DNA of 64,000 bases from a virus, in IMG/VR virus record IMGVR_UViG_3300045136_000054, positions 28,873-92,872 of that record; one strand, given 5' to 3'. Positions 1 through 8,201 of the stretch are shown piece by piece (positions within the stretch are counted from its first letter, which is position 1; the number at the start of each line of letters is the position of its first letter). The notes beneath the pieces are model-generated. The model was given only the letters and a program-made list of their open reading frames with translations, was not told the origin of the DNA and ran no database searches. Position numbers and translations under genes: made by a program.

Positions 1-1292
1 TTAATGCATCAATAATTCCTAATATTTCTAAAATATTTACTATTACTAATAGAGAATTATTATTTAAAATAAAGGATGAATATAAAAATATTAACTATAA
101 TAAAATACCACTATCATTTATATTAGAGCCATTTGGTCGTGGCACAGCAGCAGCAATAGCTGCAGCAACGTTATATTTAATTAAAGAAAATGAAAATTCA
201 ATTTTAATTATTTTAAATTCTGATCATTTAATTCAAAATAAAATAAATCATATTGATGCAATCAAACGCGCAATTACATTAGCAGAATAAGATAATTTAG
301 TATTATTTGGAATTAAACCAGATAGTCCAAAAACTGAATATGGTTATATTGAAGTAAATGAAGAAAATAATAAAGTAATACGTTTTATAGAAAAACCAGA
401 TATTCTTACAGCAACATCTTTTATAAAAAACGATAATTTTTTATGGAATTCCGGAATGCTGTGTTTTAAAGCATCTATTATGTTTGAAGAGATGAATAAA
501 TATTGTCCTATAATATTAGAAACAGTAAATGAATGTTTGATAAATTCAAAAATTATTCAGGATGAAAATTTTACATTTTGCGAACTCGATAGTGAAAATT
601 TTAATAAAGTTCCAGAAAATTCTATTGATTACGCTATTTTGGAAAAAACACAAAAAGCAACTGTCATTAAATGCGATATTGGTTGGCAAGACGTAGGTTC
701 TTGGGCAGAATTTAGTAGTTTAGTTGACCGTGATGTAAATGGTAATCAAATTGTTGGAGAAGTTATATTAGATAATGTTGAAAACTGTTATTTTAACAGT
801 GAAAATAAACTAATAGCAGCTATTGGTATTGAAAATCTTATAGTTGTAGATACACAAGATGCATTATTAATTACATCTAAAAGTAAATCGCAAAACGTCA
901 AAAAAATTTATAATGAACTTAAATCAAGAGGACATGAAACTTATAAATTTCATAGAACTATACATAGACCGTGGGGTACATATTCTATTTTATTAGAAAA
1001 TAATAATTATAAAGTAAAACAACTTATTATTAAACCTGGTGAATCATTAAGTTTGCAAAAACATAATTATCGTAGTGAACATTGGGTTGTTGTACAGGGC
1101 ACTGCTAAAATAATTAAAGGTGATAAAGAATTTTTTTTAAATAAAAATGAATCTATATTTGTTCCTATAGGTGAAATTCATTGTCTTAGTAACTCAGGTT
1201 CGTCTGATCTTATTATAATTGAAATTCAAATGGGTGAATATCTTGGTGAAGATGATATTATTCGTTTTAAAGACATTTATTACAGAAAATAA
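1..1292 (+). pseudogene. manC: ManC/CpsB-type mannose-1-phosphate guanylyltransferase, interrupted, 5' end outside window
   Basis: Bifunctional GDP-mannose pyrophosphorylase / phosphomannose isomerase family, which makes GDP-mannose for surface glycans. The frame starting at base 3 reads the nucleotidyltransferase core (EPFGRGTAAAIAAA, NSDHL, EYGYIEV, FIEKPD, LWNSGM). It ends with a C-terminal cupin isomerase domain (HRPWGTYSIL, KPGESLSLQKH, HWVVVQGTAKI). An in-frame TAA at 288-290 splits it, with no frame change on either side, so a single-base nonsense change is enough to explain it. Restart at the ATG at 456 would give a 278-residue fragment lacking the sugar-nucleotide core. Read as a decaying gene. 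A suppressed stop or a sequencing error is possible. Confidence 0.8.
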
Positions 1293-1307
1293 TATATATA
1301 AAAATAC

Positions 1308-1529
1308 GTGAAATACATATTATTACTTTATTCTATCATTATGACTATTTTTGTTTATCTTCTCAATGAAGAAAGACAAGAATTAATTGCTAATAATAAT
1401 GAATTGTCACGCTTAATAGTTGAATATGATGAAAGATATAATGATTTAATAAATGCTAATAAGAAAATTAGAAAATTAGAAATTCAATTAGATAAATATA
1501 AAAACATGTGTAATAATTCAAGAGAATAA
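1308..1529 (+). CDS. Small membrane-anchored coiled-coil protein
   Basis: 73 residues from a GTG start (ATG at 1341 is an alternative). One hydrophobic N-terminal helix (about residues 3-19) is followed by a charged heptad-like segment rich in E, N, K and L. This shape matches inner-membrane spanins of the Rz type, but nothing specific confirms that. The ribosome-binding site is weak. It follows the broken manC by 15 bases. Confidence 0.5.
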   Translation: MKYILLLYSIIMTIFVYLLNEERQELIANNNELSRLIVEYDERYNDLINANKKIRKLEIQLDKYKNMCNNSRE

Positions 1530-1610
1530 AACAAATAAAAGCAAATAAAAACAAAGTTAAAATTTTATGAAGAATATATAGAGGATTTAAATTTAGATTG
1601 GGTATTAAAA

Positions 1611-2426
1611 ATGATTAATTTTTTAATGTGTTGGAATAATTCATATCAGGTGAATTATGATATTAATCCATGGATGCATAATCAACAACATAATGTTGAT
1701 ACAGAAAAAGCATATAATGAATTTATCACTCTTCGTTCTAAATTAGAAAATTCTGGCGCAGAAATATATTATTTTAACATATATGATAATGTTATACCAG
1801 ATATTGTTTTTACCGCAAATTATGGTATAGTTAAAAATAAAAAATGTTTATTATCTAATTTCTTCTTTGAAGAACGAACTAGAGAAATTCCACATATAAA
1901 GAAGATGATAAATGACGTTGGATATTCAATTTATGAAATTCCAGAAAACATAAAATTTGAAGGTGCTGGAGATTGTTTACTAGATCCGTTTAGACCTATA
2001 GCATGGTTAGGTTTTGGTTTTCGTTCATCTATTAATGCAAAAAAATATGTAGAAGAATTTTATGGTGATGAAATAACAGTTAGACAATTAAGATTAATTA
2101 AAGATAATTTTTATCATTTAGATACATGTTTTTGCCCACTACAATCTGGTCATGTGGTATATTATGATAAAGCTTTTGATGATTATTCTAATTATATTAT
2201 TGATTTAATTTTTGGAGATAAAGCAATTTGCGTTAATGATGAAGACGCTTATAATTTCGTATGTAACGCTGTTGAAGTGAATAATAATATTATAGTTAAT
2301 TCAGGTTGTTCTAAATATTTTAAACAAAAAATGTCAGATATAGGTTATAATATAGTAGAAACTTCATTGTCTGAATTTATGAAGGCTGGTGGAAGTGCTA
2401 AATGTTTAACACTACGTTTAGATTAA
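1611..2426 (+). CDS. DDAH / arginine-deiminase superfamily amidinohydrolase
   Basis: 271 residues, the usual size for dimethylarginine dimethylaminohydrolase-type enzymes, which cleave guanidino groups such as methylated arginine to citrulline. The superfamily motifs appear in order: PDIVFTANYG, FEGAGDCL, HLDTCF and a C-terminal GGSAKC that places the catalytic Cys at residue 265. Catalytic Glu/Asp, His and Cys candidates are all present, so it looks active. The substrate cannot be told from sequence; arginine or agmatine derivatives are alternatives. It sits between manC remains and hypothetical genes, so context gives no pathway. It would be an unusual metabolic gene in a phage. Confidence 0.75.
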   Translation: MINFLMCWNNSYQVNYDINPWMHNQQHNVDTEKAYNEFITLRSKLENSGAEIYYFNIYDNVIPDIVFTANYGIVKNKKCLLSNFFFEERTREIPHIKKMINDVGYSIYEIPENIKFEGAGDCLLDPFRPIAWLGFGFRSSINAKKYVEEFYGDEITVRQLRLIKDNFYHLDTCFCPLQSGHVVYYDKAFDDYSNYIIDLIFGDKAICVNDEDAYNFVCNAVEVNNNIIVNSGCSKYFKQKMSDIGYNIVETSLSEFMKAGGSAKCLTLRLD

Positions 2427-2438
2427 ATAATAAATTTT

Positions 2439-2867
2439 ATGAATAATAATATTTTTGAAGAATTTGACATAAACCCATTTGATGAAGAAAATAAAATTGT
2501 TTGTAAAATTATTGAAAGAATAAAGGATAATCCTAAAGAATTTAAAAAAGTTTCAAATAGAGCCATCGAACTTGGTGTTGTTGAAAAATTATCAGAAAAA
2601 GGATATATTCAAGCAATACAAAATGTTGCCTATAAAATTTTTGTATTAAGTTTAACAATGAATTTAATTAATATTCCAATTGAAACTGATTCAAGAGAAT
2701 ATTATAATTATGATAAAATTGGTGATGAAATAAAACAATTAGATGAAATTATTAATATTATTTCTTTCGCAAGTGGACGACATTGGGATTATGTTAGCAA
2801 TGACATAGATTTGTGGATTTATTATTATAATGAAAAATTTTATCAAAATATCAAAAATTTATTATAA
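2439..2867 (+). CDS. Hypothetical protein, 142 aa, acidic
   Basis: No family recognised. Acidic, helical-looking protein rich in I, N, E and Y, without signal peptide or clear membrane helix. It starts 12 bases after the amidinohydrolase gene and is probably co-transcribed with it. Confidence 0.7.
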   Translation: MNNNIFEEFDINPFDEENKIVCKIIERIKDNPKEFKKVSNRAIELGVVEKLSEKGYIQAIQNVAYKIFVLSLTMNLINIPIETDSREYYNYDKIGDEIKQLDEIINIISFASGRHWDYVSNDIDLWIYYYNEKFYQNIKNLL

Positions 2868-2924
2868 ATAATAGTAAAATTTTAGAAATTAATATAAGTT
2901 ACTTAATAAAAAAGGAAATAATAT

Positions 2925-3611
2925 ATGTCTAGAATATGGAATTTTCCAGAATATCAATTATCTTCATATGAAGATCAAATATGGGCAACGCATAAAAGTT
3001 ATCCAAAAATAGATTTAATGGATATTGTTAATTACGCAAAAGTAACACCACAACGTGCTATTAAAGTAAAAACTAATTTAGGTTATGCAATTATAAATGT
3101 GTCACCCGATAAATGGCAAATTTTACCAAAAGGCTTAACAAAATCATATGTTAAAGATGGTAATGTTCGTAAGATGGTATGGATGATAAAAGGAAAATCA
3201 CCATCTGGAAAAAATGCAGAATGGTTTTACGACGAAGATTTATCAAAATCAGAAGATATGCAAAAATATGCTAAAGAAATTAAAGATGCACAAACTAAAT
3301 TTTATGATGATTATTTTAAAAAAATAGCAATAGATTTAGAAAAACGTTTACCACCTGCAGCTAAAAAAGCAATTAAAGATAATTTAGCACAATTAATACA
3401 TGATAAAAAAACAAAAGAATTAAGACAATGGTTTATTGATAATAAGTTTGAAAATGTTCCAGATGAAAATGATTTTGAGAAAATGGTTAATTTGTCGGGA
3501 TTTATTAAATCTTCTAAACCAGATAGTTGGGGACACTCAACAGGTACTGCAGTAAATATTGATTGGGTAAACAAAAAATTTACTACATATGAATGGTCAT
3601 CAGACGATTAA
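2925..3611 (+). CDS. Hypothetical protein, 228 aa
   Basis: No family recognised. It has a good ribosome-binding site (AAAGGAAAT) 9 bases before ATG. The protein is Lys- and Trp-rich, with a central Lys/Glu-rich probable coiled coil (about residues 105-165) and a C-terminal segment rich in aromatic residues. No membrane segment. Followed by a 37-codon ORF. Confidence 0.75.
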   Translation: MSRIWNFPEYQLSSYEDQIWATHKSYPKIDLMDIVNYAKVTPQRAIKVKTNLGYAIINVSPDKWQILPKGLTKSYVKDGNVRKMVWMIKGKSPSGKNAEWFYDEDLSKSEDMQKYAKEIKDAQTKFYDDYFKKIAIDLEKRLPPAAKKAIKDNLAQLIHDKKTKELRQWFIDNKFENVPDENDFEKMVNLSGFIKSSKPDSWGHSTGTAVNIDWVNKKFTTYEWSSDD

Positions 3612-3631
3612 TTTTTAAAGAGGATTTAATT

Positions 3632-3745
3632 ATGTTATTAAAAGAATTTGTTAATGATGTAGAAAATAATATTAAAAAAGTTATAATGAACATGTCTAGT
3701 TCTCAACTAGAAAAAGCGTTAGAAGAAATGGTTTTAAACCAGTAG
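3632..3745 (+). CDS. Small protein, 37 aa, with MLLKEF-type N-terminus
   Basis: Begins ATG at 3632 behind AGAGGA and ends TAG at 3743. The start MLLKEFVNDVEN resembles, weakly, the MKxxELxxE N-termini of the putative head-targeted proteins at 13.6-26 kb. Function unknown. Confidence 0.5.
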   Translation: MLLKEFVNDVENNIKKVIMNMSSSQLEKALEEMVLNQ

Positions 3746-3758
3746 CAGAATTTTAATA

Positions 3759-3787
3759 TTTACATTTTGATTTTTTTGTATTATAAT
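3759..3787 (+). promoter_or_regulatory. Promoter for tmRNA
   Basis: TTTACA (3759-3764), 17-base spacer, TATAAT (3782-3787). Lies about 50 bases before the tmRNA acceptor piece. Confidence 0.75.
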
Positions 3788-3835
3788 AATATAAATATAA
3801 CAAATAAAGAACACAAATTGGCGTTTGTGTAAATG

Positions 3836-4117
3836 TAGTAAAACAGCGTAAACCTTTTATAAGGGAAAGTTATTGCGGACGCGGGTTCGATTCCCGCCCA
3901 CTCCACCAATAGATTAAAATTTTAATATGGGGTGGTATATGGTTTCGACGTGGTAACGATTAGTACTAATAAAAGGCGCTCGGCAATGTCTAAAGCCGTT
4001 ATTGAGAAGACAAAACTAAAATAAATGCAGCAAATGATGAATATTTTGGAGAGATGCGCCTAGCAGCGTAATCACCACGAGGTTTCGCAAGCTGTCCTTG
4101 TCATCAAATCAGCTTGC
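3836..4117 (+). ncRNA. ssrA: Circularly permuted (two-piece) tmRNA
   Basis: tmRNA rescues ribosomes stalled on truncated mRNA and tags the peptide for proteolysis, working with SmpB. The 3' (acceptor) part comes first: a T-arm GCGGG-TTCGATT-CCCGC followed by CCACTCC-A-CCA ending at 3908. A 20-base AT-rich spacer separates it from the coding piece, which starts GGGGTGG at 3929 and continues with the diagnostic TTTCGACG loop. GGGGTGG pairs with CCACTCC as a 7-bp acceptor stem. CCTTTTAT in the acceptor piece pairs with ATAAAAGG in the coding piece as the P2 helix. The tag frame (4030-4068, stop TAA 4069) reads ANDEYFGEMRLAA, ending in the LAA degradation signal. The 5' end of the acceptor piece and 3' end of the coding piece are estimates. 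Permuted genes are known in alpha- and some beta-proteobacteria and cyanobacteria. Confidence 0.93.
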
Positions 4118-4127
4118 ATTTTATTTT
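4087..4127 (+). terminator. Terminator-like hairpin at 3' end of tmRNA
   Basis: GCAAGCTG and CAGCTTGC form an 8-bp stem (4087-4117) followed by ATTTTATTTT. It may double as a tmRNA structural element. Confidence 0.6.
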
Positions 4128-4172
4128 AACTATCTTTATTAAAAAAATTAATAATATTAAATAAATATTTTA

Positions 4173-4201
4173 TATACTTTTCTTTATTTTTGTGTTATAA
4201 T
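4173..4201 (+). promoter_or_regulatory. Promoter upstream of 4230 gene
   Basis: TATACT (4173-4178), 17-base spacer, TATAAT (4196-4201). The -10 is perfect and the -35 is weak. Confidence 0.5.
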
Positions 4202-4229
4202 GTCAATATTAACCCATATACCATAGGCG

Positions 4230-4445
4230 ATGATGAATATCGAAACGTTTAAGGCTGTTAAACATGCTTATAATACTGCTAAGGATGAACTTTTGAAAAG
4301 TGACTATACTTGGCAGGATCTTGTTCACGCTGGTCTTAAAGTTGAAGCTGTTTTGAAACATTACAAAACCTTTAACGTTTCTTTGACCGAATCTAAAAAG
4401 ATTATTGACGAATATTGTAGCTTGATGGAAAAACATGTTAATTAA
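4230..4445 (+). CDS. Hypothetical protein, 71 aa
   Basis: Small helical protein without recognisable family. It follows a promoter closely. Its 3' end overlaps the start of the phosphoesterase gene by 11 bases, which suggests translational coupling. No strong ribosome-binding site is visible. Confidence 0.6.
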   Translation: MMNIETFKAVKHAYNTAKDELLKSDYTWQDLVHAGLKVEAVLKHYKTFNVSLTESKKIIDEYCSLMEKHVN

Positions 4446-5241
4446 ACCATTATCAGATATTCATTTAGAATTTGGTGATTTTATTATTCCAAATTCTCAA
4501 GAAGACAAAAATACAATTCTAGTTTTGGCTGGAGATACTGGTATTGTTCATAAAGATAATCATCTTCATGAAAGATTTTTACCATTTATTTCGCGCTGTG
4601 CAAATCAATTTAAACACGTTGTTATGATTTTTGGTAACCATGAACATTATTATGGTGCATTTCAATTAACAGAAGAAAAATTTAGAAATGCATGGAATCA
4701 TTATAACATTTATAACGTTTCTATTTTAGAAAAATCATCAATTGTTATTGATAATGTTGCTTTCATTGGTGCAACATTATGGACTGATTGTGATAAAAAG
4801 AATCCATCTGCCCATATTTTATGGCAACAAACAATGACAGATGCACGTGTTATTAGAAATGGTAATTTTGCTTTTGAGCGTAAATTTTTAGCTGAAGATA
4901 CATGGAATGATCATGAATTAGCCAAAAATTTTATTTGGTCTGAAGTTGATAAATTTAAAAAAGATGGAAAGAAAACCGTCGTTGTTGTCCATCATGGTGT
5001 GTCAAATAAATCAATTCATCCAATATACAAGGAAAATAAACTTAATATGTTCTTTTCTTCTGAAATGACAGAAGAAATTCTTAAACATGAGCCAGATATT
5101 ATCATTCACGGTCATACACATATGTCATGTGAATATACTATTGGTAATACTCATGTTGTTTGTAACCCACGTGGATATGAAGGATATGAAACAGATCCAA
5201 TAACACGAGGATTTGATATTAATAAATTGATTAATATTTAA
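4435..5241 (+). CDS. Calcineurin-like metallophosphoesterase
   Basis: 268 residues with the full metal-binding motif set of the family: SDIH (7-10), GDTG (33-36), GNHE (67-70), VVHH and HGHTH (225-229). It should be an active two-metal phosphoesterase acting on a nucleotide or nucleic-acid phosphoester in the cytoplasm, with substrate unknown. It overlaps the upstream 71-residue ORF. A second, unrelated-looking member lies at 53.8 kb. Confidence 0.88.
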   Translation: MLIKPLSDIHLEFGDFIIPNSQEDKNTILVLAGDTGIVHKDNHLHERFLPFISRCANQFKHVVMIFGNHEHYYGAFQLTEEKFRNAWNHYNIYNVSILEKSSIVIDNVAFIGATLWTDCDKKNPSAHILWQQTMTDARVIRNGNFAFERKFLAEDTWNDHELAKNFIWSEVDKFKKDGKKTVVVVHHGVSNKSIHPIYKENKLNMFFSSEMTEEILKHEPDIIIHGHTHMSCEYTIGNTHVVCNPRGYEGYETDPITRGFDINKLINI

Positions 5242-5318
5242 TATAAAATAACTTTATAATTATAAAGATCAAATGTATATAAATATAATTTATTGATTTA
5301 TATACATATTTTTATATA

Positions 5319-5347
5319 TTTACTTTTTACTAAAAATGTGATATTAT
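5319..5347 (+). promoter_or_regulatory. Promoter for 5386 gene
   Basis: TTTACT (5319-5324), 17-base spacer, TATTAT (5342-5347), about 40 bases before the ATG. Confidence 0.65.
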
Positions 5348-5385
5348 ATATTCATATAAATCAATGATGAAAGGAGATATTAATT

Positions 5386-5583
5386 ATGCGAGACCTGGTC
5401 GATGATTGTCCAGAAGGAGAATATTATTGTGGAGAAGATCGCCCTAAAGCAGAAGCAATTGGACCTAACGTGTTTGTAGGCAATAATTTGATTATGCGTT
5501 TTGATCCACAATCTGATGATTACGCATTTACTCATGCTCGTGAATATGCAGAAATGTGGAATAAGATGAATGGATTGATTTAA
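5386..5583 (+). CDS. Hypothetical protein, 65 aa
   Basis: Strong ribosome-binding site (AAAGGAGAT) and own promoter. Acidic protein with a Cys pair near the N-terminus (residues 8 and 15). No family recognised. High expression early in infection is plausible from the promoter and RBS. Confidence 0.75.
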   Translation: MRDLVDDCPEGEYYCGEDRPKAEAIGPNVFVGNNLIMRFDPQSDDYAFTHAREYAEMWNKMNGLI

Positions 5584-5630
5584 TAAATAAATTTAAGTGA
5601 ATTATTTTAACACGTAAAGGAGTATATAAA

Positions 5631-6170
5631 ATGAAAATTTTCACATTTATCACATTGATGATTTTGTTTGTTTCCACAACACTAGCACAAACATATACCC
5701 GTAGAATTTCAGGTGATGTTATTCAGACAACACCAAGTTTTGTAAGACAGGTCAATCAATGTTGGGTTGAAAATGTTCCAATTCAACAACCACAATATGG
5801 CTATAACCAATATCAACAAGAACATTCATATACCGGTGCAATTACTGGAGGTGTTATTGGTGCACTAGTTGGTAGCAGATTTGGTAAAGGTTCCGGAAAA
5901 GCTGCTGCAACTGGTGCGGGCGCGATCGCCGGATCAGTAATTGGTGATACTATTAGTAGCAATAATCATCCTCAATATCAGTATGTACCTCCATCAATGC
6001 AATATACACAACGTCAAGTTTGTTCTCAACGAATGGTTCAAATGTATAATGTATATGTTCGTGATTCGACTGGGCAAACAGAGGTGATTGCTAGTTCAAC
6101 TATTCCATTTGCACCTGGTCAACGTGTAATTGTTGTATTTTATCCTAATGGTGAAGTTGTAATTGAATAA
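5631..6170 (+). CDS. Secreted glycine-zipper (2TM-type) envelope protein
   Basis: 179 residues. A signal peptide (about 1-19, ending TTLAQ) is followed by a region rich in Gln and Tyr. A glycine-zipper segment follows (about 66-105, repeated GxxxG and A/G pattern such as GGVIGALVG), as in the 17-kDa antigen/SlyB-like family. Two paired Cys (about 43 and 130) could form a periplasmic disulfide. The likely site is the periplasm or outer membrane. Phage-encoded versions could alter the envelope, as in lysis or superinfection control; this is inferred. Good RBS (AAAGGAG). Confidence 0.75.
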   Translation: MKIFTFITLMILFVSTTLAQTYTRRISGDVIQTTPSFVRQVNQCWVENVPIQQPQYGYNQYQQEHSYTGAITGGVIGALVGSRFGKGSGKAAATGAGAIAGSVIGDTISSNNHPQYQYVPPSMQYTQRQVCSQRMVQMYNVYVRDSTGQTEVIASSTIPFAPGQRVIVVFYPNGEVVIE

Positions 6171-6172
6171 AA

Positions 6173-6286
6173 ATGTTAGAAAATGTTGATGTAATTACAA
6201 TTTTGATTATTGGTTTTATGGTTGCACCAACAATTTCTTTATTAATTAATGATCTTTTTAAGGAAAAAAATGATGACAGCAATTAA
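6173..6286 (+). CDS. Small single-helix membrane protein, 37 aa
   Basis: Starts 2 bases after the stop of the envelope protein gene. One hydrophobic helix (about residues 7-25) is followed by a charged tail. The stop codon lies inside the terminator hairpin. Function unknown. Confidence 0.5.
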   Translation: MLENVDVITILIIGFMVAPTISLLINDLFKEKNDDSN

Positions 6287-6301
6287 AAAACTTAATTGCT
6301 G
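6277..6301 (+). terminator. Terminator-like hairpin
   Basis: CAGCAATTAA and TTAATTGCTG form a perfect 10-bp stem with a 5-base loop. The following U-tract is poor. Confidence 0.5.
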
Positions 6302-6327
6302 TTATAGCAAAAGTGTTTAATAATATT

Positions 6328-6404
6328 CTGCCCATAGCTCAGTCCGGAAGAGCAATAGCCTTCTAAGCTATTGGTCGGGGGTTCGAATCCCTCTGGGCAG
6401 GCCA
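6328..6404 (+). tRNA. tRNA-Arg(TCT)
   Basis: Acceptor CTGCCCA/TGGGCAG, discriminator G, encoded CCA. Anticodon loop CTTCTAA reads AGA, a frequent Arg codon in this AT-rich genome. T-loop TTCGAAT is canonical. Confidence 0.9.
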
Positions 6405-6428
6405 ATAATTGAAACGGAATATAAAATT

Positions 6429-6647
6429 ATGATAAACGAATACGAATATGAATACGAAGATGAAATCTATACAATAGAAGATTTCCATAATTTAATTATG
6501 TGTGGAGCCATTACAGATGATGATGGTTATGGAGAATTTATTAAAAATGATAAAAAGTTTGGAAAAGTTTTACCATCAAACTGGAAAGAATGTTTACAAA
6601 AATGTAAATCTGAAAATATCTTTCATATAGTTTGGTATAATAGATAA
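6429..6647 (+). CDS. Hypothetical acidic protein, 72 aa
   Basis: Starts with repeated Glu-Tyr dipeptides (about residues 4-10) and is strongly acidic. No family recognised. An acidic small early protein could be a nucleic-acid mimic, but nothing shows this. It follows tRNA-Arg by 25 bases. Confidence 0.65.
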   Translation: MINEYEYEYEDEIYTIEDFHNLIMCGAITDDDGYGEFIKNDKKFGKVLPSNWKECLQKCKSENIFHIVWYNR

Positions 6648-6661
6648 ATTGGAGAATTAAA

Positions 6662-6973
6662 ATGTCATCTATTGATCTCAGTAAGAAATACGAAAAGCGT
6701 TGGCAAGCAGTTAAAAAATTTGTCGAAACTAAAATTAATCCTATTCTTATAGATGAACAATATGTTGCTGCTTTGGATGGCGAAATAATTAATGTTCATC
6801 AGCAATTAGAGATTGATAATGAAGCAAAAGAAATTATAATGAGAGATCGTAATTGTTCACATGTAATTTATAATTGCAATCCTAAATATGATGAAGGTGC
6901 ACATACTCCAATAAGAGAATCGATTAAAGAACTTAAACAAAGAATTCAAATTTTTAAAAAGGTAAAATATTAA
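6662..6973 (+). CDS. Hypothetical protein, 103 aa
   Basis: No family recognised. Mixed charge and helical, with RBS GGAG 8 bases before ATG. Probably in one transcript with the 6429 gene. Confidence 0.65.
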   Translation: MSSIDLSKKYEKRWQAVKKFVETKINPILIDEQYVAALDGEIINVHQQLEIDNEAKEIIMRDRNCSHVIYNCNPKYDEGAHTPIRESIKELKQRIQIFKKVKY

Positions 6974-7059
6974 TTATAGATGATTTAGAATAAATTGGAT
7001 AAACGGTGAACACCATTACAACTATTAGCTATTCAAATTCTTTAAACTGACACAGTAAT

Positions 7060-7245
7060 ATGAATACTTGCAAAACTTGTAATCATAAGAAAAATCCAGA
7101 TGGTGGACATTGCTATATGTTGTTTAAGAACGAGCTATCTGAAAGATGTATGCAACATACTGGATTTCATTCTTTAAAACGACAATTTTCTGATAAGGCA
7201 TTAACTAAAATATTATTTGATATTTATGATATAATAAAACATTAA
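7060..7245 (+). CDS. Small Cys-rich protein, possible zinc knuckle
   Basis: 61 residues with Cys and His positions (CKTCNH, GGHCYM, ERCMQH) compatible with one zinc site. The RBS is poor. No family assigned. Confidence 0.55.
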   Translation: MNTCKTCNHKKNPDGGHCYMLFKNELSERCMQHTGFHSLKRQFSDKALTKILFDIYDIIKH

Positions 7246-7262
7246 TAATAGGTAATTATAAA

Positions 7263-7451
7263 ATGAGATTTTTATATTTTTATGTATCGTGTATTTTTTG
7301 TTTCATTCTAGGCTTTATATTTAACACAAATTGGTGCCAATTGATGGGGTGCAACGAACTTTATAAAGCAGATTGGTATACAATTGGGGTTATAATATTG
7401 ATAATGATTCTATTTCCAATTAATGCATATTTAAATATTACTAAACGATAA
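7263..7451 (+). CDS. Two-helix membrane protein, 62 aa
   Basis: Two hydrophobic segments (about 3-22 and 39-58) separated by a short loop with two Cys. Small two-helix phage proteins include holins, antiholins and superinfection-exclusion proteins. No evidence chooses among these. Confidence 0.6.
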   Translation: MRFLYFYVSCIFCFILGFIFNTNWCQLMGCNELYKADWYTIGVIILIMILFPINAYLNITKR

Positions 7452-7490
7452 ATAAATGGGTCTTTAGCTCAGCGGTGAGAGCGGCGGACT

Positions 7491-8196
7491 CCTATATAAT
7501 TATAAATAGCATATAAAAGGAGGGTAGATATTATGCTATTATGTAATTTTTGTTATAAAGAATGTAAGAATTCTAATTCACTAAAAAATCATGAGAGACG
7601 TTGTAAAAATAATCCTAATAGACAAGTACCAAGACCAAGTGATAAATGGTATGAAAGTATGCATTCTAGAAAAGGACATGGTTCTAATCAATTCACAAAA
7701 GCTAAAGAAACTGGAATTCCTGTTTTCATTAGTGATGAATCAAGAGCAAAGATGGGTAAAAGTGGAAAAAATAGAATATGGACAAAAGCTCTTAGAGAAC
7801 AACATTCTAGGGCAATGAAGTTGGCTGTTAAAAATAATCCAGAATCATACACATCTTCTAATAGAGGAAGAGCAAAACAAATAACAAAATATGGTTTAAA
7901 ATTTATTGGAAAATGGGAACTTGAGTTTTATGAATATTGCTTAAATAAATCTATAATTATAGAAAGGTGTTTTAATTCATTTGAATATGAATGGAATGGA
8001 ATTAGACAGTACTATCCAGATTTTTATTTACCACAATTGGATGTATTTATTGAGGTTAAAGGATACGAAACAGACAGAGATAGAGCAAAATGGCAACAAT
8101 TTCCAAGAAAATTAATAGTTATTAAGAAAAAAGAAATCGCCGAAATACGAAATGGAACATATGCGGGTTTGCAATTTAATGATAAAATACCGAACT
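7491..8196 (+). mobile_element. Homing-endonuclease insertion in tRNA-Met
   Basis: Inserted between U33 and C34 of the tRNA, with a 3-base ACT ambiguity at the junctions. No group I P7/P3 signature was seen. A CTCCT...AGGAG hairpin precedes the ORF and includes its ribosome-binding site. Confidence 0.65.
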
Positions 8197-8201
8197 CATA
8201 A
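7533..8201 (+). CDS. Homing endonuclease: zinc finger, NUMOD-like region, PD-(D/E)XK nuclease
   Basis: 222 residues. An N-terminal Cys2-His-Cys finger (CNFCYKEC...HERRC) is followed by a basic NUMOD3-like segment (about residues 70-95). The C-terminal nuclease domain carries YYPDFYLPQLDVFIEVKGY, the D-x(n)-E-x-K core of PD-(D/E)XK enzymes. It should cut an uninterrupted tRNA-Met gene in related phages so that repair copies the insert across. RBS GGAGGG lies just upstream. Its TAA stop (8199-8201) is supplied by the tRNA anticodon loop, so gene and target are fused at the base level. Confidence 0.8.
   Translation: MLLCNFCYKECKNSNSLKNHERRCKNNPNRQVPRPSDKWYESMHSRKGHGSNQFTKAKETGIPVFISDESRAKMGKSGKNRIWTKALREQHSRAMKLAVKNNPESYTSSNRGRAKQITKYGLKFIGKWELEFYEYCLNKSIIIERCFNSFEYEWNGIRQYYPDFYLPQLDVFIEVKGYETDRDRAKWQQFPRKLIVIKKKEIAEIRNGTYAGLQFNDKIPNS

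Noticed and set aside
288-290. Stop-codon reassignment (TAA as sense)
   Set aside because: Dozens of intact genes in the window end at TAA, so only this one gene is affected.
7491-7532. Group I intron ribozyme in tRNA-Met
   Set aside because: No P7-type signature in the insert, and only about 42 non-coding bases. Insert ends do not give the expected final G.
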